NCBI GenBank assembly: GCA_039621445.1
Contig: CP154957.1
Location: 32,506,399-32,570,398 of the forward strand
DNA: 64,000 bases
Source of the DNA: Euglena gracilis
Taxonomy: Eukaryota; Euglenida; Euglenophyceae; Euglenales
Direction of reading: 5' to 3'
Numbering within the stretch: the first letter of the stretch is position 1; every line of letters begins with the position of its first letter. The notes beneath the pieces were generated by a model. The model worked only from the letters and a program-made list of their open reading frames with translations. It had not been told where the DNA came from and did not search any database. Both the position numbers and the translations under genes were made by a program. Positions 1 through 9,082 of the stretch are shown here, piece by piece.

Positions 1-780
1 TCAAGGATGTCCCTTGAGAACTTCCCTTTGAGCTTCAAAGCTTTCAGAGTGAGCTTCGGCAACGCCAAGATGCCAAAGAGTGTCTCTTCTGTCGGGTGTG
101 ATGAGTATCTCAGTACCGGTCTGCCGATTAATGCGCGTTCACTTTAATTGTCGTCACTTTAATGCGCAGGAGGTTGACCCGCGCATTTTGGTGTTCACAA
201 ATATTCGCGAAAAAAACGCGAAACGTACTGCTGAGGAACCGCTTTTGTCAAACCACTTTTGCAAAAGGGGCAAAGCTGCTAAAGTTCTCTGTCCCAAAGA
301 ACCGGGGTCTCTAATCTTTGGACCAAATGATTGCTTTTACCGACCCCGGAGGAGGGAGGAGGTCAGTAAATTTTTTGTTTGCAAAACTTCTCACTCCTTT
401 TTCAAATGTCCAGCCAGACACCCACCCCCCCCAGGGAGCCACTCTTGGCCCGTTTCAGTCAAAAAAAAATCTTTCCGATCCCGGCATCACGCACCCGCCA
501 TTCATTACACTTACGTCATTACACGTCCGCGGAACCGTCTGTCCGGGCTACCGACAACATTTTAATGCGCCGTGGCTTTTCCATACGGCCGCCGGACCGG
601 CGCATTTTGATGCCTGCGCATTTTGGTGTCACCCCTTAGAGTGTCGGCCTATTTTTGGGCAGGGAGGTAGTGCCCAGGAGAAAACATCCGAAAAGGTTTG
701 TTGGGTTGTCACCGGGAGGTGCCGAATGGTGGATACCGGTGTATGCAACACCTCCAGGACGGGGAAGGGCGCTGTCATAT
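1..780. other. Left edge, no gene identified
   Basis: No recognisable gene. On the minus strand, about 1-105 can be read as an open, protein-like edge fragment (TEETLFGILALPKL), possibly retroelement coding sequence continuing off the window, but it is too short to assign. A short phrase, GCGCATTTTGGTGT, recurs near 180 and 620. A plus-strand open stretch at 80-565 has no recognisable domain. Confidence 0.3.
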
Positions 781-1232
781 CACAGGAGGCTGGGAAAAGG
801 GGGGGGGGGGGGGCTGGGGGGGGCGAGCGGCGCGCGGCCGGCGCGGGCGGGGGGGGGGGGGGGGAGGGGGGGGTCCGAGCGGGGCGGGCAGCGCGGAACG
901 CATCCTAAAATCGGTGATTTTCGCGTCCAAAAAGTGGTCAATTTTTGCATTTTTGGGCCATTTTTGACCAAAAACGTGCTTTTTTGGCCGCGCGCAGAGC
1001 GCGCGGCCCCCAAATTTGCCATTTTGTGTCCGAAAATGGTCATTTTTGGTCATTTTTGGGCCTCAAAAAATCGCGATTTTTTCACCAAAATTTTTTTTCT
1101 TGGCTATGCTAGGCACAGGGGGGGAGAGGGGGGTCCAGTGAGGGCGAGCGGCCGCGCGGGCGGCCGCGCGGGGGGGGGGGGAGGGGGGGGCCCGGACCCC
1201 CCCCCTCGAGCGGCGCGCCTAGCCTCCACAGC
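780..1232. repeat. G/C-homopolymer repeat block with CTAGGC/GCCTAG ends
   Basis: Very long G and C runs alternate with GCGCGC palindromes and an A/T-rich core that also occurs, reversed and diverged, near 32700-32880. The last part runs from GCTAGGC (about 1107) to GCGCCTAGC (about 1225), making a short G-rich cassette with inverted ends. The same end phrase, GAGCGGCGCGCCTAGCCTCC, recurs near 9530, 11265 and 13000. This block cuts off the 2A-bearing reading frame at 1219. Confidence 0.5.
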
Positions 1233-1428
1233 AGAAGGGTTGGTCCGTGGTGCATCTTAAGTTTGAAATGTTTCCCGCCATGTTTGTGGTGGCTGCAGCA
1301 TCTGTGCTCCCCAAAGGTGGCGCTTCAGGATGGGCTAGGTCCGTGAAAGCAGCGGTAGATTGTGCGTATGTGCTCAGTTGCGGCTCTCCACTGTCTTCCT
1401 CCCTTGGCCGGATGTGGGACGATTTTCC

Positions 1429-1482
1429 CGGTCCCGGATTCTGTTCAACGTCACCACATTGGAGAATGCTTCCCCTCCCTTG
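1429..1482 (-). other. 2A-like ribosome-skipping (stop-carry-on) peptide
   Basis: The minus-strand codons read QGRGSILQCGDVEQNPGP. This has every invariant position of the D-x-E-x-NPGP core: D 1450-1452, E 1444-1446, N 1438-1440, P 1435-1437, G 1432-1434, P 1429-1431. The upstream GRGS-x-L-x-C context is also typical of highly active 2A sequences. Skipping would occur between the Gly at 1432-1434 and the Pro at 1429-1431. The match is too long to be chance, although activity is inferred, not shown. Confidence 0.88.
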
Positions 1483-1589
1483 CCGACTGTCCCTTTGACA
1501 ATGTAGCGGGCCTGATTGCTCAACCCACTCTCTGGATGTTTTCATATCAGGCTTCGGTCGGAATTTTGAATAAGACAATGTGTTGAGTC

Positions 1590-2000
1590 CTGGGGCAAAA
1601 TCTGGGAGCATCATGGCAAAAGCCTTCCCTGGGGCCACATCTCTGAAAAACTTTTCTCTGCCAGTGTCCATTATAACTTGAAATGTGTTGGGCCCTGGGG
1701 CAAAAATTGATAGCATCATGGCAAAAGCCTTGGGCCCTGGGGCCACATCTCTGAGGAACTTTTATGTGCCAGTTTCGGCTTGAAATGTGTTGAGCCTTGG
1801 GGCAAAATCTGGGAGCATCATGGCAAAAGCCTTGGGCCCTGGGGCTACATCTCTGAAAACCTTTTCTGTGCCAGTTTTGGCTTGAAATGTGTTGAGTCTT
1901 GGGGCAAAATCTGGGAGCATCATGGCAAAAGTCTGGGGCCCTGGGGCCACCTCTCTGAAATGTTTAGAAGGCCTTGGGGCCATAGTGCAGGTAGTTCGAG
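1590..2000 (-). repeat. Tandem 102-105-bp repeat encoding 34-35-residue units
   Basis: The phrase GGGGCAAAATCTGGGAGCAT starts, with small changes, at about 1592, 1697, 1799 and 1901, giving spacings of 105, 102 and 102 bp. All are multiples of three, so the minus-strand frame that leads into the 2A motif stays open through units of 35, 34 and 34 codons. One unit has an extra codon in one place and lacks one in another. An edge unit near 1940-1990 is partial. Frame-neutral length changes suggest past selection on the protein, though a satellite with a period divisible by three cannot be excluded. Confidence 0.7.
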
Positions 2001-2209
2001 CTTGAACACCACCAGGGGCTTTCAATTGTCCGACATGATATGCGAACGAAAAAAAATAGACACTCAGAAAGAAGGGTAAAGGTAAGAAGGGTGGGAGACA
2101 GGAGTTAGGAAACGGGCTTCCTTCTGCGATCGGAATGGTTGGAAACTGTTTGAATCTGGTTAATACAGTTTTTTTGTATTTAACTCCTCCCAGGTGTTTA
2201 AATTCCAAC

Positions 2210-2627
2210 CCTGCTCGCCGCGATCCCTGTCGCGGTCATCTGCACTAAAGACGTAAACACTTTTTTTGAATACTTTGCATGCTCGAACAGAGAAATATCG
2301 ACAGGAGAGTGGTTCGGCTTTATAATTTCTTGACTTTAGTACGTTCTACTTTTGGAGACCACCGGTAGGGGGTGTACGGGTCACGGGCGGGGTCGCAGGG
2401 GGGTCGTGGGGGGGGGCCGCGGGGGGAACGTGGCAGTTTTGACAGATCACGCGTGACCAGTGTGACCTCACACACAACGGCACATGGGACCTATTTTTGA
2501 AACTTTTGGTTCCAAAAACAGATCCAATTAACGTGACCCCCCCCCCCCCTATTTGGCCGCCCTCCGGGCGGCCCGGACCCCCCTTCTGGCCAATTACCAT
2601 GCCCCCCCCCCCCATATTGTACCCCCC
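2210..2627. other. Intergenic, G/C-run repeats
   Basis: No gene seen. It holds part of a dispersed phrase (TGACCAGTGTGACCTCAC, about 2456) that recurs near 8629, 10367, 12107 and 27090. It also holds a left end of the AACGTGACCCCCCCC family at about 2530, whose right end is not evident. Confidence 0.4.
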
Positions 2628-3254
2628 CTTAGTTGCACTCAGGCTTCTTGTCTGTTTATGGCCGGCGCTAACTTCGCTTCTGGCCCAGTTTGCTGCGTGG
2701 TGAGTGGCCAAGGACCCCTTACACCAGTCCTCTTTTGTTGCTCCCCCTGGCCGGGTGAGTAACTCTGGTGTAATTCCAGCGCTGTAGGGACATACACTCA
2801 CCTTGTGTGGTTGGTGTGGTTCCCGTGGGTGGGTCTACACCCTTGCGCCCCAGTGCTGCTCTTGCCTCCTGCCCTCTTCCCACTTTCTGTGTGGGGGATG
2901 CATGGCGCAGGCACAACGCCATGACTTGAAAAATTCCAATGCGGCTTAGGTAAACCCACCAAGTCTCGGCCTTAGGGCGGGTGGCGGGTGGGTAGTGTGC
3001 CGCTGGGTACCAGTAGTTCCTTACATACTGGTACCTGCGCTCCATGCCCTGTCCGGGGTTGGTTTGGGCGGTCCACTGTCTCACGGGTGGGTCCCTCTCT
3101 GCTGGCTTCCCCTTTGGGGTTGGGTTGCTGGGGGGTGCGCTCCTACTAGGCCGGCGAGCCCGAAGGCCCCCCTGCCATGTCCCCACATCGAAAAGCGACG
3201 CCTGGGTAAGAGAAAAGTGATCTGTGCTCTGGTAAACCAGGCCACGGCGTGACA
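2628..3254 (-). repeat. Putative gypsy LTR fragment / dispersed ~0.6-kb repeat, copy 1
   Basis: The stretch is repeated with high identity in the same orientation at about 45975-46565. On the minus strand it begins TGTCACGCC at 3254, immediately preceded by a purine run (GTGAGGGGGAGAT, 3255-3267) that looks like a polypurine tract. It lies on the 3' side of the gypsy pol remnant. This fits a 3' LTR. The far LTR end and a target-site duplication could not be located, and the second copy ends short of the TGTCACG end, so the LTR call is an inference. Confidence 0.4.
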
Positions 3255-3560
3255 ATCTCCCCCTCACAAACGGGCAGGGCAGGTTTGCGACAAACGACGC
3301 TGTTTCTCAATGGGTTGCCTACTGAAATTCAGCATCCTTAGCAGAGACTTTGGGTCTTGATTGGGGTCAAAGGTCAGAAAACCTTGAAGGTACTCACCTC
3401 AGGCTTCCCTGGGCTCCTACTGGGTTCGGATCCTCTTGCGGAAAAGCCAGGCAGGCACTCAAAGTTGAAGAGTTTGGTTTGCTCACTCATCGGAGAAGCA
3501 AAACAGGGTAGCCATGCGGACAGGAATTCGGGAGGCAAGGTCTTGAGTGTTTTTCAGCGG
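3255..3560. other. Tail of gypsy remnant, no clear domain
   Basis: This lies between the putative polypurine tract and the chromodomain segment. On the minus strand it should hold the C-terminal end and 3' untranslated part of the retroelement. The frames are interrupted and nothing specific is recognised. Confidence 0.3.
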
Positions 3561-3729
3561 GACATTCGAATCCATCCAGACCCACAAGTACAAACAAGGT
3601 TGGAGATTCCTGTGTGGAAAGGTTATGGTATCCAGGACGCAACTTGGGAACCAATCAAAGCGTTCATCCACAATGATGGCTGTCTGGCCAAAGCTTTTGT
3701 GGATTATTGCGAGTCCAAGAATTTAACTT
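3559..3729 (+). pseudogene. Chromodomain fragment, inverted relative to the integrase
   Basis: The plus strand reads PVWKGYGIQDATWEPI followed by KAFIHNDGCL and AFVDYCES. This has the chromodomain hallmarks W-K-G-Y-G, D/E-x-T-W-E-P and a closing helix. Chromodomain integrases of Ty3/gypsy chromoviruses carry such a domain at the C terminus on the same strand as the integrase, but here the integrase is on the minus strand. Just across the junction (about 3710-3760), the minus strand reads an acidic linker ending EEDVFFEVKFLDS, like the start of the expected chromodomain. A local inversion of roughly 150 bp explains both facts. Confidence 0.7.
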
Positions 3730-5592
3730 CAAAAAATACATCTTCTTCCGTGTTGGGTTCCTCAGCTGGGGCTTCAGGTTGATTTGCCTCATCCCGAACG
3801 GAAATTTCTGCTTCGTCTTCATGTCGCTCAGTTCTTCAGGCTGGTTTGGAAAATGTTTCAAGAACTCGAAAGCGACTTCAACTTCACCTCCCAGTTTCGG
3901 GGACGCTCTCAGCAAAACAGCGGAGTGCTTGACTTGGATGATTCGGAAAGGACCAAACCATTGGGATCCCAGCTTTGCAGTTGGCCACTGGGGAACCGAT
4001 TGCGATGGACCAGGACATAGTCATTGGGGGGTTGGTACACCCCTCCCCCCCCCCCTCTCCGAGGGCCTCGCCACGCCATTTACCCCCCTCCCCCCCCCCC
4101 TAGCCGGACCCCCTCGCCACGCCACCGGCGATTTTCGCGATTTTTTGAACGAAAATTTTGTTGGCGACCATGGTACACCCCTCCCCCCCCTGGTCGCCGA
4201 CCCCCTCGCCACGCCATTTACCCCCCCTCCCCCCCCCCTATTCGGACCCCCTCGCCACGGCGTACCAACCCCCCATTGACTTGGCAGCCAGCAATTGACC
4301 TCCCACGATTGTTTCTTTGAAGTGCCTTTTCGCGAAGAGCTTTCAGCCTTTGGACAGCGGACTCTTGAAGAGAAATTTGGTTGGTGATCCAGGATTGGAC
4401 ATTCGGGTTGGCGTCAGGCTCAGGGGCAAGGTCAGGTTGCCAGGCGGGTCGACCGAAGAAAAGTTCAGCGGGGCACAGTTGGGTTGATGAGTGAACTTGG
4501 TTGTTCATCATCCAGGTGCACAGGGGAACAAGGCGAATCCAGTCCTTTGATTTTTGGCTTGCCATCAAACACTGCATGTTTTGTACGAAACTCCGATTCA
4601 TCCTTTCGCACAAACCAGGCCTTCGGGGAGTCGAGAAATTGACTTTCACTTTCATGGCCTTCAGGGCGGACTGCCAAAATCCTCTCTCTGAAACGAAACA
4701 CGCATCGTTGTCGCTGAATATCTCTTTGGGGCGACCGAACTTCTGAATCCATTCTCTGAACACAAGTTCCAGAACACCTTCAACATCGATCCGTTTGCGG
4801 CAGGGGATGAACTGGGCAAAACGGGACAAACCATAGACAATTGTCAAAATGTAGTCCTTGCCAGCATATTCATCCATCGAGATGAAGTCCACATACAAAA
4901 TTTCATTCACCATCGAAGGGATCGGCAATGCACCAACCAATCCTCGGTCTTTGGCAGAGTTCGATTCTGCAAGGCAAAATGGTTTTCCGAACTTCTTCCA
5001 TTAGGTCTTTCAGAGTCATGTCAATGTGGAGATTGCTTTTCAGGAACCAGGTTGTCCTTTCGATTCCAGGATGTCCATTGATCGTATGACACCAAACAAT
5101 TGTGTCAGGCAGTTTTCCTTTCGGCAGAGCAAGCTTCTTCTCATTCCACAATTTGTTCTCGTCGCGGTAAAACATTGTTCCATCGATTAGGGTTGCACTG
5201 TGAGGTTGAAGGCTCCCCCAAACTTGTGCATACTCCTCTTGATAATCCTGGGCGCAAAGGTCCTTCATTTGTTCCAAAGCCTCCATTCTGAGATCAAGTT
5301 GGATGTCCATTCTTTGGAAAGCTTGGCGGGCGAGGTCCTCACTGTCAGCTTGGAAAATTTCACAAAAGTTGTCACGGGAGAGCATATCACAGAGTTCATT
5401 CTTTGCACCGGGGATGTGATGGATGTGGAATCGGAACTGAGACAGGAAAACCCACCAGCGTTTCAGTCGCGCATTCTCAGGAGGGTTCCCGCGAACAGAA
5501 TACGAAATGGCAGCTTGGTCGCATAGCCAGACAATCGGCAGATGTGAGAGGATTCGGCGTTGGGACGCAATGTCCAACACCCCGCCTAGCAA
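3660..5592 (-). pseudogene. Ty3/gypsy pol remnant: RNase H tail, integrase, chromodomain linker
   Basis: Reading from 5592 downward: the C-terminal part of an RNase H domain (VWLCDQAAIS, RFHIHHIPGAKNELCDMLSR; about 5370-5575); the integrase zinc-binding region (CHTINGHPGIERT, about 5060-5115); the integrase catalytic core (about 4490-4930) with the DDE residues in VDFISMDEY, FSDNDACF and RPGLCERMNR, the last two about 35 apart; and a C-terminal segment (WFGPFRII near 3940). Integrase joins element cDNA to host DNA in the nucleus. The copy is dead. The reverse transcriptase is missing because the element stops at about 5575 in G/C repeats. There is a frame change near 4970 between the zinc-binding region and the core, a 249-bp insertion at 4026-4274, and the chromodomain lies inverted. 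Confidence 0.85.
4026..4274. mobile_element. 249-bp miniature inverted-repeat element inserted in integrase
   Basis: The ends are perfect inverted repeats, GGGGGGTTGGTAC at 4026-4038 and GTACCAACCCCCC at 4262-4274. The flanks are a 3-bp direct duplication, ATT, at 4023-4025 and 4275-4277. Removing the element plus one ATT restores the integrase frame (minus strand CQVN|DYVLVH). The interior is C-runs with the repeated phrase CCCCCTCGCCACGCCA. Non-autonomous DNA element; a 3-bp duplication is compatible with PIF/Harbinger- or CACTA-type transposition, but the superfamily is not proven. Confidence 0.8.
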
Positions 5593-6370
5593 TTCCTGTT
5601 CGTACCCAATTCCTCCCCGTTCGTACCCAATTCCCCCAAGACCTCGGGGGGGGGGGGGTAGACAATGGTGGCCCGCCGGGGTCCTGGCAAGGACAAAAGG
5701 GGGTTCATGGGGTCATGGTATGCGGAAATTATGCTCATACAATTTTTTTTGACTGACGCGTCTAGGGGGAGGGGGGCAGCAATTCCAAAACCACCCAGTC
5801 GCTCAGCCTCGGTCTTTTTATGTTTTTTTTTTGAAAACCAGTCAAGCACTACTACCCCTGCCCCGGGGGGTCGGCCACTCGCGTGTTTGTCTCCAGCAGT
5901 GGTACACAATGGGGGGGGGCATGTTGCTGTTTGGCGGAACATGCCCGCGGATGGCGGGCGAGGGGCATTCCTCATGGGAGCAGGTGCACGCTGCCCCCCC
6001 CATTGTGCTTCCCCCCAGGGGGTATAATGGGGGGGGGGCATGGTAGGGGGGGATTGGTCTCACAAGCGGGGTTCGGGGGCCGCCCCCGCGATTTTGGAAG
6101 GAAAGAAATTTTGTGGCATGAGTCACAAAACACATGATGAGTGTCGGTGGCTGCCTCGGCAGCCACCTTACCAGTTAGGAGAAGCCCAGATAACCCCGGA
6201 TAACCCCTATGCCCCCCCCCCCGTGACCCCCCCACGGAGGTTCGGCAGCCCCTCCCTTGGTGGTCGGACCCCCTCGGCACGGCAAAATGGGGACCCCTCC
6301 CCTGGTCAGCCGACCCCCTCGGCACGGCATGCCAAATCATACCAATGGAGGTTAAGGGGTGGGGGGGGGC
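5576..6370. repeat. G/C-run repeat block, no gene
   Basis: Mainly G/C-homopolymer repeats. A 21-bp phrase containing TCGTACCCAATTCC is duplicated at 5600-5640. Segments such as CCGACCCCCTCGGCACGGCA (6310-6330) recur near 8140 and 9860. No credible coding region. Confidence 0.45.
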
Positions 6371-6777
6371 CATAATGGGCCGGCCTGTTTTTTTTGACGT
6401 TGTTTTTTTTGTTTTTTTTTAATTCTAATAATGTTTTTTTAAAAAAACAAAAAAACGCCCACTGGGTTTTGCATGAAAAATTTTTTGAATGAACATTTTC
6501 AATGATTTTTGGCAACTTCTGGGTGATTTCTGCCAAAAACATCCTTCCACAAAAATGGAAAAAGTCATAAAATTCCATTTTTGTTGCATTTGGGATGTAT
6601 TTGACCATTTTTTGGCAGTTTTTGAACTGAGTAGGATTCAAAGTATGGTTTGGGAGTTTTATAACGAGTTTTTTCAATGAAATTTTCCTTTTTTTTTTTT
6701 GATTTTTTTTACTGTTTTTTTAAAAAACACGTTGTTTTGTTTTTTTTAAAAAAAAAACAAAAAAAATGCCCACTATG
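6371..6777 (-). mobile_element. A/T-rich CATAGTGGGC element, inverted diverged copy
   Basis: This copy is inverted relative to the four copies downstream. Its ends are CATAATGGGC and GCCCACTATG, with one mismatch between the inverted ends. The interior matches the other copies in reverse complement. The flanks show no matching 8-bp duplication, unlike the copies near 8670 and 12140, so it may be an independent or rearranged insertion. Confidence 0.6.
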
Positions 6778-7313
6778 GGGGTGCTGTGGACCCCCCCTGT
6801 GAAGTTTCCCCCCGTGACGGACCCCCGTGCCCCCCGCCACGCGCCTCATACACCCCCATTCATAGGTGTCACAAGGGGGGGTCGGGGGGGGGGGCGGCCG
6901 CCGCCCCCGGGATTTTGGAAAGAAAATTTTTTTTGCAGCATGAATGTGATATTTTTCTTTGTAATGCCATGTTCAATGGTTCAAAGGGCGTTACCGTCTC
7001 GGCTGCCTTTGGCAGCCACCTTGCCAGCTAAAAGCACATTTTTGGAGAATGAAATTGCAAAATCCATTACCGTCTCGGCCGCCAAAGGCAGCCGAAATAA
7101 AAATCCTTGAAAAAACCCCACGGCACTTCTTGATGTTTAAACCGGTGTTTGAGACGCCGGTTTCAGGACAGAACCGGCATCCGCCCCCCACGGGTTTTCC
7201 GGACGCCGGTTCTGTCCTAAAAACCGGCGTCAGGAACGCCGGTTCTGTCCAAAACCAGGTGTCCGGTTCGGATTTTGGCCACAAACCGACCTTTTTTCCC
7301 CTTTTTTTGGTGC
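6778..7313. repeat. Mixed repeats with ACGCCGGTT inverted repeats
   Basis: No gene recognised. Between 7150 and 7260 the words GACGCCGGTT and AACCGGCGTC, with GGACAGAACCGGC, alternate on both strands and could fold into nested hairpins. Upstream, GTCTCGGC...GCCGCC and CAAAGGCAGCC phrases recur near 28540. Confidence 0.4.
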
Positions 7314-7315
7314 TA

Positions 7316-7523
7316 ACGTGACCCCCCCCACTATTTGTCACCCCCCCCTAATAGTCGTCCCCCCCTTGGGGGGGCGACAATTAGGGGGGGGGGGTTACCG
7401 ATGGACCCATGGAAATGTGGGGTAATTGAGTAACCCCTCCCTAATTGTCACCCCCCCCCCTAATAGTCGCCAGGGGGGGTCAAAACGCTCCCGAGGGGGT
7501 GCCATATAGGGGGGGGGTCACGT
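7316..7523. mobile_element. 208-bp ACGTGACC miniature element, copy 1
   Basis: The ends are ACGTGACCCCCCCC and its complement GGGGGGGGTCACGT, flanked on both sides by TA (7314-7315 and 7524-7525). It is alignable along its whole length, in reverse complement, with 37491-37697, including TCAAAACGCTCCC and CATGGACCCATGG-type phrases. TA flanks with matching inverted ends fit a Tc1/mariner-type (Stowaway-like) non-autonomous element. Confidence 0.75.
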
Positions 7524-7525
7524 TA

Positions 7526-7830
7526 ATTGTTTTTTGGGACCCCACAAACCACTTTCACCTTGGCTGTTTGAATACAAACTGATATCCCCATATGTCCCCC
7601 TCCCTCCATTTTCTTGACCAGCCGAGTTTGGGGGAAACTCTTCGGGTCAACGAACAAAAAAGATTTTGCGCAAAGTGAAAAAAAATGGCTTCTGCACCAG
7701 GTTGCGAAGTCGACAGTTGGGTTGAGCTGGGAGGTTTGCAAAGGGGTTCTACCCATGGAGGCTAGGCATTGTGGGGGGGGGGGTTGAGGGGGGGCGAGCG
7801 GCCGCGCAGGGGCCGCGCGGGGGGGGGGTC
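7526..7830. repeat. Dispersed repeat shared with 34780-34925
   Basis: The stretch at about 7625-7760 (GAGTTTGGGGGAAACTCTTC, GCGCAAAGTGAAAAAA, TTGCGAAGTCGACAGTTGG) recurs at about 34780-34925 in the same orientation. It ends at a CTAGGCA/G-run cassette. No coding region is supported. Confidence 0.55.
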
Positions 7831-8669
7831 ATTTTGAGGTTGATGCTTCATGGAATTTTATCGAAATTTCCAAAAACTTGCCCAAAATGCCATTTTTTGG
7901 CCATTTTTGGCCAAAAAAGTGCTCTCTTGGTGAACTTCACCGGTGACGTTCACCGATGGGTTAGGTAGAGGGGGGGGAGGGGGTCCGGGACCCCCCGGTG
8001 AACTTTCAAACGGTGAACTTCACCATAGGGGGGGGGGAGGGGGGTCAAAATGACCAAAGTCTACTGCCTGATCTCCAATGAATTTTCCTTTGCGAAATTC
8101 CGGCTGTCTGCCACGGTGGACCCCCCCCTTTGGGGACTGACCCCCTCGGCACGGCAAAATGGGGACCCCCCCCCCATGGTGGCCGAGGGTCCTCGTCAGA
8201 CGTGTTGAACCTCCCACGTTACCCCGTGAAAGGAACCTTCAATTTTCATACAATGGGGGCAGCGGTGTCGGAACAATTTTTTCCCGGGGGGCCCCCATGA
8301 TTTCCCTTTCTAGCTCAAGTTTTTGGAGCATTGGACTTCAAAAAAGGTGTTAGCGTCTCGGCCCCTTCGGGGCCAGGGGGACAGGAAAAAGTACATTTTG
8401 GTTGTGCCATGAAAAAAATTTTCCTCGGCGCTTCGCGCCGGGGAAAAAAAGGATGTGTTCCAAATTTTGTCGATTCCACGCCCCGAGGAAAGGAGCAAAA
8501 TTTTTCCCATGAAAATTTCACCCCCAACCATCAAAACGGTGAAGTTCACCGGTGAACTTCATCGGTGAACCCCCCCCCCCCCGGTGAATGTTCACTGGTG
8601 AATGTGGCAGCTTTGACGGTCACGTGTGACCAGTGTGACCTCACGTACAACGGAGGTCAGGCAGTACGG

Positions 8670-9082
8670 CATAGTGGGCATTTTTTTGTTTTTTTTAAAA
8701 AAAAACAAAACAACGTGTTTTTTTTAAAAAAAAACAGTAAAAAAAACATCAAAAAAAACAAAAGGAAATTTTTATTGAAAAAACTCGTTATGAAACTCCC
8801 AAACCATACTTTGAATCCTACTAAGTTCAAAAACTGCCAAAAATGGTCAAAAACATCCAAAATGCAACAAAAATGGAATTTTATGACTTTTTTCATTTTT
8901 GTGGAAGGAAATGATTGGCAGAAATTACCCAGAAGTTGCCAAAAATCATTGAAAATGTGCATTCAAAAAATTTTCCATGCAAAACCCACTGGGCGTTTTT
9001 TTTGTTTTTTTAAAAAAAACATTGTTAGAATTAAAAAAAACAAAAAAAACAACGTCAAAAAAAAACAGGCCGGCCCACTATG
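8670..9082 (+). mobile_element. 413-bp A/T-rich CATAGTGGGC element, copy in unit 1
   Basis: The ends are perfect 10-bp inverted repeats, CATAGTGGGC and GCCCACTATG, with subterminal poly-T/poly-A hairpins. The flanks are identical 8-bp duplications CAGTACGG (8662-8669 and 9083-9090). An 8-bp duplication is typical of hAT-, P- or Merlin-type insertion, and no transposase is present. The conserved interior reads as short open frames on both strands but has no domain. Confidence 0.72.

Larger units (their letters stand above)
1219..2208 (-). pseudogene. 2A-motif-bearing reading frame, broken (retroelement-like)
   Basis: Read from 2208 down to 1219, this minus-strand frame is open except for one TAA at about 1759-1761, where the neighbouring repeat units carry a GAA codon. 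The N-terminal ~75 residues contain a hydrophobic stretch. Then come about three 34-residue repeats (with AFAMMLPDFAP), a linker, and a 2A-type motif GRGSILQCGDVEQNPGP at 1429-1479. About 67 residues follow before the frame runs into a G/C repeat block and stops. 2A and 2A-like peptides make the ribosome skip one peptide bond between the final Gly and Pro. They are known from some RNA viruses and from several non-LTR retrotransposons, where they sit near the start of a translated frame. No reverse transcriptase or capsid domain remains downstream here, so the parent element is unidentified. A truncated non-LTR retrotransposon is my best guess, and an endogenised RNA-virus fragment is the alternative. 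Confidence 0.55.
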
